Assembly (NCBI GenBank): GCA_937123825.1
Contig: CAKZKQ010000301.1
Coordinates: 1-48,525, forward strand
Length of the DNA stretch: 48,525 bases
Direction of reading: 5' to 3'
Source of the DNA: an uncultured Pseudomonadota bacterium
GTDB taxonomy: Bacteria; Myxococcota_A; Bradymonadia; Bradymonadales; GCA-2716585
The translations under genes were made by a program, and so were the position numbers. The notes below the pieces were generated by a model. That model saw nothing but the letters and a program-made list of their open reading frames with translations, did no database searches and was not told the origin of the DNA. Shown one piece after another: positions 33,189 through 42,590 of this stretch (position 1 is its first letter; each line of letters begins with the position of its first letter).

Positions 33189-34322
33189 ATGCAATACCCC
33201 AACAAAGCCAAGCTCTTGATCGTCCCGGGCGTGATCATCGGCTCCATCGCAGGCCTGGCGCTCAGTTCCATGGCCCTCGACACCGAACAGGACACCGACC
33301 CCCGCGTCTTTGTCTACAACGGCGTGCTGGACTTCCAGCAGGAGCGCTTCACCGGACAGGTCGACATGCACTTTGCGGTCAGCGACGACCTGGACAACCC
33401 AGGGTGCAGCCTGGATGAGGCCCACGAGAGCGTCCAGGTCTTCAACGGACAATTTCAGGTCAACATCGGCTCTCAAACCCAAGATGGAGTGCCGGACTGC
33501 ATCTTCGATGGCACGGCGATGTTCATCCAGATCGGCGTGCGCGGCGCCAACGATGAGGGAGATTTTGAGGCGCTCGACGGCGCCCAGCGGATCTACCCCA
33601 CCGCCGCCGCCTACTGGATGGCTGAGGGCCACACGCTCAACGCCGCAGGCATCACCGTCGGCCAGACCCTCAACGTGCAAAACCTGAACATCAACAGCGG
33701 CGGCGTCGATGTGCGCGGCACCGCAACCAGCACCGGCCCGCTGCGGGTGAGCAACCAACTCGTCATCACTGGGTCCGCCACGCTGGGCGACAGCCCCGAC
33801 GACACCATCGACCTGCCCAGCCGCACGCTCAACGCCAACGCGGGCATGCGCATCGACTCGGACGCCACCATGGACCAGCCCATCACCCTGGGCGGCACGC
33901 TCGTCGCGTCCCACATCAACAACGCCGACATCGGCGACGGACTGGTGCGCACCAGCAGCGACCTCAACGCGGGCTTCCTGACGGCGAGCACCGTCACCAC
34001 AGGGGCGCTGAGCACCGGCGGCGACTTTGAGTTTGGCAGCGTCACCAACCCCCGAGACATGATCGCGGGCGCCACCAACGACACCACCGTCTTCAACGGC
34101 GCCATCAACTTCACCACCTGCCGCCTGTGCCTGCTCAGCAGCGACTCCAACAACTCGTCCAAGGGCTACGCCTGCATCAACATGGCCGATGGCCGGGCGC
34201 GCAACCACAACCTGGCCGGTGACGTCGATGGCAACGACCGCTTTGGCCTCTACTGGGACTGCGACAACGGCAACACCGCCAGCCGAAACGTCGCCAGCAA
34301 CGTCTCATGGCCCAGCGACTGA
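33189..34322 (+). CDS. Secreted fibre-like surface protein, paralogue 2
   Basis: This 377-residue paralogue of the preceding gene keeps the same plan: signal or anchor (KLLIVPGVIIGSIAGLALSS), opening DTEQDTDPRVFVYNGVLDF, closing motif AQRIYPTAAAYWMAEG (more diverged than in the other copies), an Asn/Thr/Gly-rich repeat region (about residues 145-310), and the C-terminal Cys domain from TCRLCLLSSDS to NVASNVSWPSD. The start at ATG 33189 follows AGAGGAA. The 90-base gap upstream contains a short 7-base palindrome AGGCGCC-TG-GGCGCCT (33146-33161) but no terminator T-run, so co-transcription with paralogue 1 is likely. Confidence 0.75.
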   Translation: MQYPNKAKLLIVPGVIIGSIAGLALSSMALDTEQDTDPRVFVYNGVLDFQQERFTGQVDMHFAVSDDLDNPGCSLDEAHESVQVFNGQFQVNIGSQTQDGVPDCIFDGTAMFIQIGVRGANDEGDFEALDGAQRIYPTAAAYWMAEGHTLNAAGITVGQTLNVQNLNINSGGVDVRGTATSTGPLRVSNQLVITGSATLGDSPDDTIDLPSRTLNANAGMRIDSDATMDQPITLGGTLVASHINNADIGDGLVRTSSDLNAGFLTASTVTTGALSTGGDFEFGSVTNPRDMIAGATNDTTVFNGAINFTTCRLCLLSSDSNNSSKGYACINMADGRARNHNLAGDVDGNDRFGLYWDCDNGNTASRNVASNVSWPSD

Positions 34323-34406
34323 CCCGCAAGACCCACGACACGCGAGCATCATCCAGCAACCACCCCCTGGAACCTTAAAACGCCAGGGTGACGGAGACGA
34401 TAGACC

Positions 34407-35576
34407 ATGAACGCCCCCTCCAAGACCTCCACCCGCGCCATGCTGGCCGCTGGCGCCTTCTTTGGCCTCGTGGCCGCCTTCACCATGACGACCTCGGCCA
34501 ACGGGGACGGTCTGGACTCTGGCCCGCGCGCGTTCCCCTACCGAGGCACGCTCAACCTCGACGGCTCGCCCTACACCGGCCAAATCGACCTCTCGCTGGA
34601 ACTGAGCGACGCACCCAACCTCCTCAACCCCGATTGCCGCCACACCGAAACCCACGACGGTGTCAGCGTCTTTGCCGGGGCATTTCGGGTCAACGTCGGC
34701 ACCACCGGCGCGGCGCTCGACGGCTGCGTCTTTGACCAGGAAGAGATCTATCTCAAGGTCAAGGTCCGCAGCGCCGGGGAAGGCGAGTTTGTGACCCTGG
34801 GCCAACCCCAACGGATCCGGCCGGTGCCTTTTGCGTATTGGGCCGCCGAGGGCAGCGACGTGGCCATTGGCGGCAACACCACCTACCAGGGTCCGCTCAA
34901 CGCAGGCGGCATCGTGGCCGGTACCGCCGTCATCAGAGACGACAGCGTCACCAACAACCTTGATGTGACCGGCGACAGCTTCATTGGGCAGATCAACCAA
35001 TTTGGCACCGACAGCAACGACTCGCTGACCATCAACGGCAACATCGACCTGGGCGCCACCATGAACATGACCGGCGGCATCACGGTGCCCGGCAACGCGG
35101 CGCTGGGCACCGTGAACGTCTCCGCCGTCCAGGTCAACAGCGCAGGGGCGCTGACGATGAACAACCTCAACACCCTCAACGACGGCGTCACCACCGCCAC
35201 CACCGTCGATGTGGGCACCCTCAACACCCACGCGCGCTTTGGCCCCAACTCAAACCAGGCCGTCAAGATCACCGGCGACAGCAACTTCGGCGATGAAGCC
35301 ACCGATGAGCACTACTTCCGGGGCAACGTCAGCATCGCCGACTGCCGCCTGTGCCTGCTGGGCCGCCAGGACACCATCAGCGGCAACAGCACCACCATCC
35401 GCAAGGGCCAAGCCTGCATCAAACTGGTCCACGGCCAGGGCTCGGTCTTTCGCTGGAACCGAGACGTGAAGACCGACGGCAGCAACACCGCAAAGCTGGG
35501 ACTGTCGCTGGTCTGTGACGGCGGCAACACCGTCTCCAACCACGTCGGCACCATCAGCAACTGGGCTCACGAGTGA
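34407..35576 (+). CDS. Secreted fibre-like surface protein, paralogue 3
   Basis: This 389-residue paralogue has the signal RAMLAAGAFFGLVAAFTMTT, nearly the same as in paralogue 1. It continues with GLDSGPRAFPYRGTLNLDG and VFAGAFRVNVG, the motif PQRIRPVPFAYWAAEG, an Asn/Thr/Gly/Val repeat region (about residues 155-310), and the C-terminal Cys domain from DCRLCLLGRQD to NHVGTISNWAHE. GGAGACGATAGACC precedes ATG 34407. It ends the tandem array; a long perfect hairpin followed by T residues lies 82 bases downstream and probably terminates transcription of all three copies. Confidence 0.75.
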   Translation: MNAPSKTSTRAMLAAGAFFGLVAAFTMTTSANGDGLDSGPRAFPYRGTLNLDGSPYTGQIDLSLELSDAPNLLNPDCRHTETHDGVSVFAGAFRVNVGTTGAALDGCVFDQEEIYLKVKVRSAGEGEFVTLGQPQRIRPVPFAYWAAEGSDVAIGGNTTYQGPLNAGGIVAGTAVIRDDSVTNNLDVTGDSFIGQINQFGTDSNDSLTINGNIDLGATMNMTGGITVPGNAALGTVNVSAVQVNSAGALTMNNLNTLNDGVTTATTVDVGTLNTHARFGPNSNQAVKITGDSNFGDEATDEHYFRGNVSIADCRLCLLGRQDTISGNSTTIRKGQACIKLVHGQGSVFRWNRDVKTDGSNTAKLGLSLVCDGGNTVSNHVGTISNWAHE

Positions 35577-35657
35577 TTCACCCCGGCTCGCCACTCGCCC
35601 CCTGACACATCCTGCACATCACCACACACCCACGCAGGGACGCTCCGCGCCTTGCAC

Positions 35658-35709
35658 CGACCAGCGCACTCAAAACACATGCTGCGTTTTGAGTGCGCTG
35701 GTCGTTTTT
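35658..35709 (+). terminator. Rho-independent terminator ending the surface-protein array
   Basis: A 19-base perfect stem (35658-35676 with 35686-35704) around a 9-base loop is followed by TTTTT. It lies 82 bases after the stop of paralogue 3 and is one of the two longest perfect hairpins in the window. The 370-base gap 35577-35946 otherwise holds the sigma-54-type promoter at 35866 and no gene. Confidence 0.85.
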
Positions 35710-35865
35710 CCCCGCCACTTTGCATCCGCCCCCGCAAGACACACCGTGACCAGTCCCCACCGCTGTCCTCTGGGCCATGTACAGGTGAACAACCAGACAC
35801 TGTGCAGCCCAACAATGCACGCCACCAACCACGACCATCACGAGATCGGAACATTTCCAACGGGT

Positions 35866-35881
35866 TGGCATGACAGGTGCA
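35866..35881 (+). promoter_or_regulatory. Sigma-54-type promoter (-24/-12)
   Basis: TGGCATGACAGGTGCA has the GG-N10-GC spacing and differs at one base from the site at 31857-31872. It lies about 65 bases before the ATG at 35947, in a gap that also holds the upstream terminator, so it probably drives the EGF-repeat lipoprotein. Confidence 0.6.
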
Positions 35882-35946
35882 AATGTATCCCTCAAAGCGC
35901 CAAACCCCGCTTTGTCCCAGCTCTTCACACAACCCTTGGAGAAGGC

Positions 35947-38900
35947 ATGACATACACTCTCAGACGCTCGCCCCAACTGACCCAACGCCTGCTGTGGATG
36001 GCCCTTTGCGGCGCCGCGCTGCTGGCCACGGGTTGCAGTGAAAGTGGCAATGGAAACGAAGCCCCCGCCTGCACCCCCGGCACCGCCGCCTGCACCTGCA
36101 CCGCCGACATGAGCTGCGACACAGGTCTGGAGTGCTTCAACAACTTCTGCATCCCCTCAGAAGACTCCAACAACGACGTCAACAACGATCAGAACAATGA
36201 CCTCAACAACGACCAGAACAACGACGCCAACAATGACGTCGCTGGCTGCGACGCCGAGCCGTGCCAAAACGACGGCACCTGCACCGATGGGGAAAACGGC
36301 GCCTTCACCTGTGAGTGCGCCGAAGGTTTCGAAGGCGACACCTGTGAGACCAACATCGACGACTGCGCCGATGAGCCCTGCCTCAACGATGGCACCTGCA
36401 TCGACGGCATCGCCGAGTTCACCTGTGAGTGCCCCGAGGGCTTTGAAGGCGATACCTGCGACACAAACATCGACGACTGCGCCGATGAGCCGTGCCAAAA
36501 CGGCGGCACCTGCACCGACGGCGTCGCCGAGTTCACCTGCGAGTGTCCCGAAGGTTTCGAGGGCGACACCTGCCAGACCGACATCGACGACTGCGCTGGT
36601 GACCCCTGCCAAAACGGTGGCACTTGCACCGACGGCGTGGCGGGTTTCACCTGCGAGTGTGTCGAAGGCTTTGAAGGCGACACCTGCGACACAAACATCG
36701 ATGACTGTGCCGATGATCCTTGCCTGAACGACGGCACCTGCATCGACGGCGTGGCGGCTTTCACCTGCGACTGCGCCGAAGGGTTCGAGGGCGACACTTG
36801 CGAGGTGAACATTGACGACTGTGCCGGTGACCCTTGCCAGAACGGTGGCACCTGCACCGATGGCGTTGCCGAGTTCACCTGCGAGTGTGCTGAAGGCTAC
36901 GAGGGAGACACCTGTCAGACGGACATCAACGAGTGCGAGGACGATCCTTGTCAGAATGGTGGCACTTGCACCGATCTGGTGGGCCTCTTTGAGTGCGATT
37001 GCGTCGAAGGCTTTGAGGGCGACACCTGCGAAGTGAACATCGACGACTGCGAGGGCAACGACGCCTGTCAGAACGGCGCCACTTGCGTCGACGGCGTCGC
37101 CGACTTCACCTGTGACTGCGCCGATGGCTTTGAAGGCAACCTGTGCGAGACCAACATCGACGATTGCGAGGGCAACGACGCCTGTCAGAACGGCGGCACC
37201 TGCGTCGATGGCATCGATGACTTCACCTGCGACTGCGCCGAAGGGTTCGAGGGCGACCTTTGCGAGGTGAACATCGATGAGTGTGAGGGCGATCCCTGTG
37301 AAAACGGCGGCACCTGCATTGACGGCATCGCCGACTTCACCTGTGAGTGTCCCGAGGGCTTTGGCGGCCTGCTGTGCGAGAGCTGCATCGGCGGCCCCGG
37401 CCTTGCTGACGCCGATCAGGACGGCCTGGCCGACATCTGCGACACCCTTTGCCCCAACGACCCCCTCAACGACCAGGACAACGACGGCATCTGCGACAGC
37501 GACGACCCCTGCCCTGGCATTGCTGATGACGGCCTCGACAGCGACGGCGACGGCCTGGGCAACGCCTGCGACTGCGCCCCCACCGACCCGCTGATTCCTT
37601 CGGCCGAGATCTGTGACGGCGTCGACAACGACTGCGACGGCGACACCGACGAGTTTGGCGACCTTGGCGGCGCCCTGTGCATCCTGGTCAACACCACCGA
37701 AGACCCCCTGGTCAGCGACGCCCGCGTCCAGGACTGCGTCTTTGGTCAGGGCTCCTGCTCACTGCGCGCCGCCCTGGCCGTGGGCGAAGAGACCGACAAC
37801 GACACCATCATCCGCCTGCCCTCGGGCACCTACACCAACACGCAGGGCGAGAGCTGGGCCTTCAGCGCGGGCTACGACACCACCGTCCTTGGCTCTGGCG
37901 CTCAAAACACCTTCATCGACGGCGATGGCACCGGCGCAGGTTTCCGTCTGGCTGAGCGCCAACACACCACCATCGAAGACCTGACCATTCAGAATATCCT
38001 GGGCACCCCCGTCCACAACTTCAACCACCACGGCGCCATCATGCGTCGCCTGCGCTTCTTCAACAACATCCACAACACCAGCGCCAATGACCAGAGGTCC
38101 GTCGCCATCAACCTCGTCAGCCAGGAGCAAGAAGACCAGGGCGACGTCGTCATCGAAGACTGCCTCTTTGAAGACAACATCTCCAACGTGACCACAAGCT
38201 CCTCATACGTCATCCGCGTAGAGGCCGACAACGCCACGCTGCAAAACCTCATCGTCAGAAACAACACGCCCCGAACCTCGATGGTCAGTGTCGCCGCTGA
38301 AAACGACGTGATCTACCACAACAACAACGTCACAGGCGTCCCTGAAAAAGGCGGCGTGTCCATAAACGCCGGCAAGAAGCTCATCATCACCCAAAGCCAA
38401 ATTCAGGAAATCGGCGGCGGCACCGCCCTCTCGCTGCGCATCAGAAACATCGACCCCATCCCCTCCGAGCTGCTGGTGGAAGATGTGCTCATCGCCAACG
38501 GCGCCGGCGGCCTATCTCTCTTTAGCTTCAACACCGAACTGGACGCCCGGTTCAACCGCATCTCCATCATCAACAACCATCTGGCCGGCGAACAAGCCCC
38601 CCTCATCTACGTCACCAGCGGCGACAACACCCTGGGAGAGTTGGAGTTGGACTCGATTGTGTTCAGCAACATGACCGTCTCGGACAACAGCGCCCTGGGC
38701 ATCTTCCGCTACAACGCCCATGTGGCCAACACAAACACCATCCTGGACCACGTCACCATCGTCGACAACGACGTCCACACCGTGCTCTACAGCGCTGGAA
38801 CCTTTGAGGTGACCGGCGGCTTTGTGCTGCGCAACAGCATCGTCGCGGGCAACACCAACGGCGGCCCCGAGTTCGTCAACACCCACCCCAACCCAGACTT

Positions 38901-40530
38901 CTTCTTCACCCCGTACGCGCTGACCTCCGCAGGCGGCAACATCCTGGGGGCCATCGACGGCCTCCCGGCCGTGACCTCGCGCGACATGGCAGGCTCGGTG
39001 CAAAACCCCATCACGGGCATCGTCTCTGGGCTGGTCCAGCCCCCCGGCGAGCTTCCCTACGTGGAGCTGGCCCCCAACAGCCCTGCCATCGACTTTGTGC
39101 GCACCGACGCCATCACCGAACTTGAGGACCAACTGGGCCACAACCGCCCCATCAACCTCACGGGCACCAACAGCGCACAGTCCGACGCGGGTGCCGTCGA
39201 GATGCTCTGCAGCGGCAACACCGACAGCGACAACGACGGCATCCCCGATGAGTGCGACTTTGTTGACGCCAGGGGCACCACCTTCACCCCCGACGTCACC
39301 GAGGACTCCTCGGACCTGCTGCGCGGCGACGGCCTGTGCCGGGACCGCAACGGCAACTGCTCGCTGCGCGCCGCCATTGAAGAAACCCTCGCGCTCGACG
39401 GTCGCGGCGGCCCCGTCACCATCGTCCTGGGCGCCCAAACCTACACTCTGGGTCAGCGCCGTCAGCAAGGCACCGACTTTGGTGGCCGCTTGACCGTCAG
39501 AACCCCGCTGAACGTCATCGGCGCGGGCATCGATCAGACCATCATCGATGGCGACGGCCAGGATCGCATCTTTGATGTCACCGACACCGGGGACCTCTTT
39601 GTCGAAGGCCTCACCCTCACGGGCGGACGCGGCGTCAACTTCTGCGGAGACCTTCGCTTTTCAGGTGGCGAGCTGGCCTGCGTCACTGGCAAGGCCGAGT
39701 TCAAGTCGGTGCGCCTCCACGACACCGCCCAGAGCCACGCCCACCTCATCATCGTCACCACCGGGGCTGACCTTGTGCTCGACGAACTCGTCGCCACCGA
39801 CCTGCCCAACCACAACGGCATCATCGGCGCCTTCAGCTCTGCCAGAAATGGGACCTTCGTTGAGCTTAAAAACAGCCTCATCGCCAACAACGCTGGCCGA
39901 CGCCCTGCGATCTTCGCCCAAGGCCCCACCGCTGCCCCCTTCATCTTCGTCAGGTTCAGGGCCCACAACAACACCATCGTGGGCAACACCAACACCACCG
40001 GGGACTTTCTCGCCAGCGCCATCTATATGGCGATCGGCTCCACCCCCGAGATCTTCCACAACACCATCGTGGACAACCACATCGAATCCGATGGGGAATA
40101 CGCAGCAGGCGGCGTTCACCTCAACTACAGGGTCAACGGCTTTGTCGCGGGCAACGTCGTCGCAGGCAACACCCGCACTGGTGATGTCATCGCCGACTTT
40201 GCCTGCGCCGACTGCGCCACCACCAGCCAGGGCGGCAACTTCATCGGCGTCTTCCGCATCGGCCGGAACTTCTTTGGCAACCTCTTTGAAGAACCCGGAG
40301 ATGACCTCATCGGCACCGAAGAAGAGCCTCTGGAGCCAGCGCTTGGCCCGCTGGCCGACAACGGCGGACCCCTGCCCACCATGCTCCCCCTGCCCGGCAG
40401 CCCCCTGATCGACGCCGCCATCGAGCGCAGCGACGCCCCCCAGGATGCCCGAGGCTTCCAGCGCGGCATCGACGGCAACGGCGACGGCGTCAGCGGCACC
40501 GACATCGGCGCCGTCGAACTCATCCCCTGA
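35947..40530 (+). CDS. Giant surface lipoprotein with ten EGF-like modules and CSLREA-type beta-helix domains
   Basis: The 1,527-residue lipoprotein starts at ATG 35947 (GGAGAAGGC upstream); the frame is open further upstream, but that extension crosses the terminator and promoter. The signal ends in LLATGC, followed by a Cys-rich unit and an Asn/Asp-only linker. Ten EGF-like modules of ~38 residues occupy residues 101-477, nine beginning with a calcium-type [ND]I[DN][DE]C. Then come Asp-rich thrombospondin-3/MopE-type repeats (~485-575). Two beta-helix regions follow, each opened by a CSLRAA motif (~603 and ~1138). The first ends in a short Asp-rich unit with DSDNDGIPDECD, the second in DNGGPLPTMLPLPGSPLIDAA and DIGAVELIP. 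It is probably a surface-anchored adhesin or matrix protein. Six Cys per EGF module imply oxidative folding outside the cytoplasm. Confidence 0.9.
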   Translation: MTYTLRRSPQLTQRLLWMALCGAALLATGCSESGNGNEAPACTPGTAACTCTADMSCDTGLECFNNFCIPSEDSNNDVNNDQNNDLNNDQNNDANNDVAGCDAEPCQNDGTCTDGENGAFTCECAEGFEGDTCETNIDDCADEPCLNDGTCIDGIAEFTCECPEGFEGDTCDTNIDDCADEPCQNGGTCTDGVAEFTCECPEGFEGDTCQTDIDDCAGDPCQNGGTCTDGVAGFTCECVEGFEGDTCDTNIDDCADDPCLNDGTCIDGVAAFTCDCAEGFEGDTCEVNIDDCAGDPCQNGGTCTDGVAEFTCECAEGYEGDTCQTDINECEDDPCQNGGTCTDLVGLFECDCVEGFEGDTCEVNIDDCEGNDACQNGATCVDGVADFTCDCADGFEGNLCETNIDDCEGNDACQNGGTCVDGIDDFTCDCAEGFEGDLCEVNIDECEGDPCENGGTCIDGIADFTCECPEGFGGLLCESCIGGPGLADADQDGLADICDTLCPNDPLNDQDNDGICDSDDPCPGIADDGLDSDGDGLGNACDCAPTDPLIPSAEICDGVDNDCDGDTDEFGDLGGALCILVNTTEDPLVSDARVQDCVFGQGSCSLRAALAVGEETDNDTIIRLPSGTYTNTQGESWAFSAGYDTTVLGSGAQNTFIDGDGTGAGFRLAERQHTTIEDLTIQNILGTPVHNFNHHGAIMRRLRFFNNIHNTSANDQRSVAINLVSQEQEDQGDVVIEDCLFEDNISNVTTSSSYVIRVEADNATLQNLIVRNNTPRTSMVSVAAENDVIYHNNNVTGVPEKGGVSINAGKKLIITQSQIQEIGGGTALSLRIRNIDPIPSELLVEDVLIANGAGGLSLFSFNTELDARFNRISIINNHLAGEQAPLIYVTSGDNTLGELELDSIVFSNMTVSDNSALGIFRYNAHVANTNTILDHVTIVDNDVHTVLYSAGTFEVTGGFVLRNSIVAGNTNGGPEFVNTHPNPDFFFTPYALTSAGGNILGAIDGLPAVTSRDMAGSVQNPITGIVSGLVQPPGELPYVELAPNSPAIDFVRTDAITELEDQLGHNRPINLTGTNSAQSDAGAVEMLCSGNTDSDNDGIPDECDFVDARGTTFTPDVTEDSSDLLRGDGLCRDRNGNCSLRAAIEETLALDGRGGPVTIVLGAQTYTLGQRRQQGTDFGGRLTVRTPLNVIGAGIDQTIIDGDGQDRIFDVTDTGDLFVEGLTLTGGRGVNFCGDLRFSGGELACVTGKAEFKSVRLHDTAQSHAHLIIVTTGADLVLDELVATDLPNHNGIIGAFSSARNGTFVELKNSLIANNAGRRPAIFAQGPTAAPFIFVRFRAHNNTIVGNTNTTGDFLASAIYMAIGSTPEIFHNTIVDNHIESDGEYAAGGVHLNYRVNGFVAGNVVAGNTRTGDVIADFACADCATTSQGGNFIGVFRIGRNFFGNLFEEPGDDLIGTEEEPLEPALGPLADNGGPLPTMLPLPGSPLIDAAIERSDAPQDARGFQRGIDGNGDGVSGTDIGAVELIP
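36247..37377 (+). repeat. Tandem ~114-base coding repeat (ten EGF modules)
   Basis: Ten consecutive units of about 38 codons encode C-x4-5-C-xNxG/DTC-x-D-x4-F-x-C-x-C-xxGF/Y-xG-xxC. Neighbouring units are very similar at DNA level, for example the recurring GAGGGCGACACCTGC-like block, pointing to expansion by unequal recombination. Several units fit the C-x-D/N-x4-F/Y-x-C-x-C pattern known in animals as the aspartyl/asparaginyl beta-hydroxylation consensus. Confidence 0.9.
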
Positions 40531-40624
40531 ACGCAGTGGGAGCACCGTACGCACACAAGCCATAAATGTGCCGTCTGATGCCTCATAACGGCGCGCAATC
40601 CAAAGTTGCACTGACACATAAGAG

Positions 40625-40676
40625 CCAGAAACAAAGAAAGGGCGCCGAGTTGTCGGCGCCCTTTCTTTGTTTCTGG
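40625..40676. terminator. Bidirectional terminator between convergent genes
   Basis: A perfect 24-base stem (40625-40648 with 40653-40676) closes on a GTTG loop. One arm is A-rich at its outer end and the other T-rich, so it can terminate transcription from both sides. It lies between the EGF lipoprotein and the fourth fibre-like paralogue. The remainder of 40531-40828 shows nothing I can assign. Confidence 0.8.
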
Positions 40677-40828
40677 TGGGTGTGGCGATCGCTCAGCGCG
40701 CAAAACCCGAAGTTCCGTAGACCATCAAAAGCCCTCGAACACCTCGGGTTCACTGGGCATCGCCCAACATCGCGCTCATCTATCGTGTATCGCTCAAGCC
40801 CAAACGCGACAAGTCAACAACGGCTCAA

Positions 40829-42172
40829 TCAGGGAGCCCCCGCAGTGCGGCTGCTGTCATCGACAGAGATGCGTGCACAAATGGCAAACAACTGATTGCA
40901 GGACTGGCCCTGGCCTTCATCGTTGCCTTGAGTGTGCAGACACTCAATGCGCCAATGCCAGCGGTTGTTGTAGAAAATGGGGCGACTGCTGCTGATGCCC
41001 GCATCACCGTTGCGAAAACCGCCACCGCTGATGGCAAACTCACCCGGATCACACGTGCAATCGGCGATGTTGGTGTTGGGGGTGGCACAACGCACCAAAC
41101 GGACACCCATATCGGTGTATCCCTGCACAATGTGGTTGTTATGGGTGACAACATTGCCACCGGCCACGCTCATCCGCACCGCACCCGCCTGATAGAACTC
41201 CAGGTGGTCGGCCGTATCGTTGTTGATGCCAAGCTGAAGGGAAGCGTTCTCGCCGCTGCGGCTGTAGTAACGAATCCAGGCGTCATCCCCGCCACCGCCT
41301 CCAAAGGCGTCGTTGGCCCAATCAATGGCGTTGTTGTTCGTGCGGGGCTGAATGGCGCCGGTGACGACCATACCGTCGGCCACAACCAGAGCGCTGTTTG
41401 GATCACTCAAAGTGCCGCCCACGGTAATGTTGCCGCCAATGTTGGTGTTGCCCGAGATGTCGGCAGGACCATTGACGTCGGCGGTGCCGTTGACCCTTAT
41501 GATGTTATTGACGGTGGCCTGGGCGCTGTTGAGCGTGTTCACAGTGCCGATGTTGGCCTCCAGGAAGGTCGAGTTCACGCTGTTTGCCTGAACGGCGCCG
41601 TTGAACGTGCCGTTGTTGGCGCTGATGTTGCCCGTGATGTTGGCGCTGTTGGCCGCCACATTGCCCGTGATGTTGGCGTTGGCCGCCGCCACGCTGCCCG
41701 TAATGTTGGCGTCACCGCCGATGTTGGCGTTGCCGTCGATCCTGAAGTCAGAACCCTCGGCGGCCCAATACGCAAAAGGCACCGGGTTGATCCGCTGGCG
41801 ACCAGCGAGCGCCACGTGAGGCGTTTGCTCGTTGGCGCTGCGCACGGCCATCTGCAAAAAGACCGCTTCGGAGTCAAAAAGGCAGGTGGGCAGATCGCCG
41901 GTGGGCTGGCCCACATTGACGCTAAAGCGCCCCGCAAAGACCCGCACGTCTTCGTGGTCCTCCACAAAGGTGCACTCACCGTCGTCTGTCAGCGTAAATT
42001 GGATGTCGGCCTGGCCCGTGAACGACTGGCCGTTGAACTCTAGAATACCGTTGTATGGAATCGCGCGCGGACCGGCGTCCAACTCGGTGTCTTCCGCCCA
42101 CGAGGACAATCCCAGAGCAATCACAACACCAAACGCCACGCCGCTAGGCAGCAAAATCCATTCTTTCTTCAC
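40829..42172 (-). CDS. Secreted fibre-like surface protein, paralogue 4
   Basis: This 447-residue protein starts at GTG 42172, behind GGGGAGGACAC. The signal is KKEWILLPSGVAFGVVIALG. The N-terminal domain matches the three tandem paralogues (AEDTELDAGPRAIPYNGILE, VFAGRFSVNVG, GRQRINPVPFAYWAAEG). Its repeat region is more regular, with units such as ANITGNVAANSANITGNISA (about residues 155-185), resembling a beta-fibre shaft. The C-terminus differs: about residues 300-345 (GGGGGDDAWIRYYSRSGE) recall tail-fibre knob sequences, and the end has a six-Cys segment from RCATPNTNIADCTC to SCNQLFAICARI in place of the CRxCLL domain. It is therefore a domain-shuffled member of the family. A sigma-70-type promoter lies upstream. 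Confidence 0.75.
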   Translation of the reverse strand: MKKEWILLPSGVAFGVVIALGLSSWAEDTELDAGPRAIPYNGILEFNGQSFTGQADIQFTLTDDGECTFVEDHEDVRVFAGRFSVNVGQPTGDLPTCLFDSEAVFLQMAVRSANEQTPHVALAGRQRINPVPFAYWAAEGSDFRIDGNANIGGDANITGSVAAANANITGNVAANSANITGNISANNGTFNGAVQANSVNSTFLEANIGTVNTLNSAQATVNNIIRVNGTADVNGPADISGNTNIGGNITVGGTLSDPNSALVVADGMVVTGAIQPRTNNNAIDWANDAFGGGGGDDAWIRYYSRSGENASLQLGINNDTADHLEFYQAGAVRMSVAGGNVVTHNNHIVQGYTDMGVRLVRCATPNTNIADCTCDPGEFAISGGGFRNGDAGISSSRPIFYNNRWHWRIECLHTQGNDEGQGQSCNQLFAICARISVDDSSRTAGAP

Positions 42173-42590
42173 GTGTCCTCCCCAGTGAGCAACACTCTTC
42201 GAACCCTTTACCATCACACCTGGTCACAATCTTCACGTCTTTTGTTGTTCAAACCCATATGTGACGTTCGGGAATATGGTGCGCCCGACCCAAACTGTAA
42301 AGCCCCTTTTCGAAATGAATTCCAAATACAGGGCATACCAACATCAGCAACGCCTTTGATTCGGCATTCAAGTTGTATCAAACCCACGCACACTGTCACT
42401 ACAACCCGAAGGGCCACAGGCCTTCAAAGCAACGTCTGTTTGCGCCTTGTGGGGTTGATCGCTTCCCGACCTGTGCAGCGAAGGACCAACCCCATCACCA
42501 AACCCAACACACACGCTTGCGTCCTTGCTCAAACCATATCAAGCTCCACCCCACGCACGCCGTCATCCCCAAACCAAACCTGGAACCACC
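42173..42590. other. 418-base divergent intergenic region, less GC-rich than its surroundings
   Basis: No gene is supported here. The half near 42173-42310 holds the minus-strand promoter for paralogue 4. An imperfect hairpin GAAGGGCC-aca-GGCCTTC lies at 42408-42425. No convincing promoter for the plus-strand lipoprotein at 42591 was found. Confidence 0.6.
42273..42301 (-). promoter_or_regulatory. Sigma-70-type promoter for paralogue 4
   Basis: On the minus strand TTTACA (42301-42296) is followed after 17 bases by CATATT (42278-42273), matching the -35 and -10 consensus at five and four of six positions. It would give a leader of roughly 90 bases before GTG 42172. Confidence 0.45.

Noticed and set aside
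35515..35946. Upstream in-frame extension of the EGF lipoprotein.
   Set aside because: It runs through the end of the previous gene, a strong terminator and a sigma-54-type promoter; a lipoprotein signal and ribosome-binding site sit at 35947.
36247..37377. Regular spaced repeats that could suggest a CRISPR array.
   Set aside because: The ~114-base period encodes EGF modules in one frame; there are no short identical repeats with unique spacers and no cas genes.
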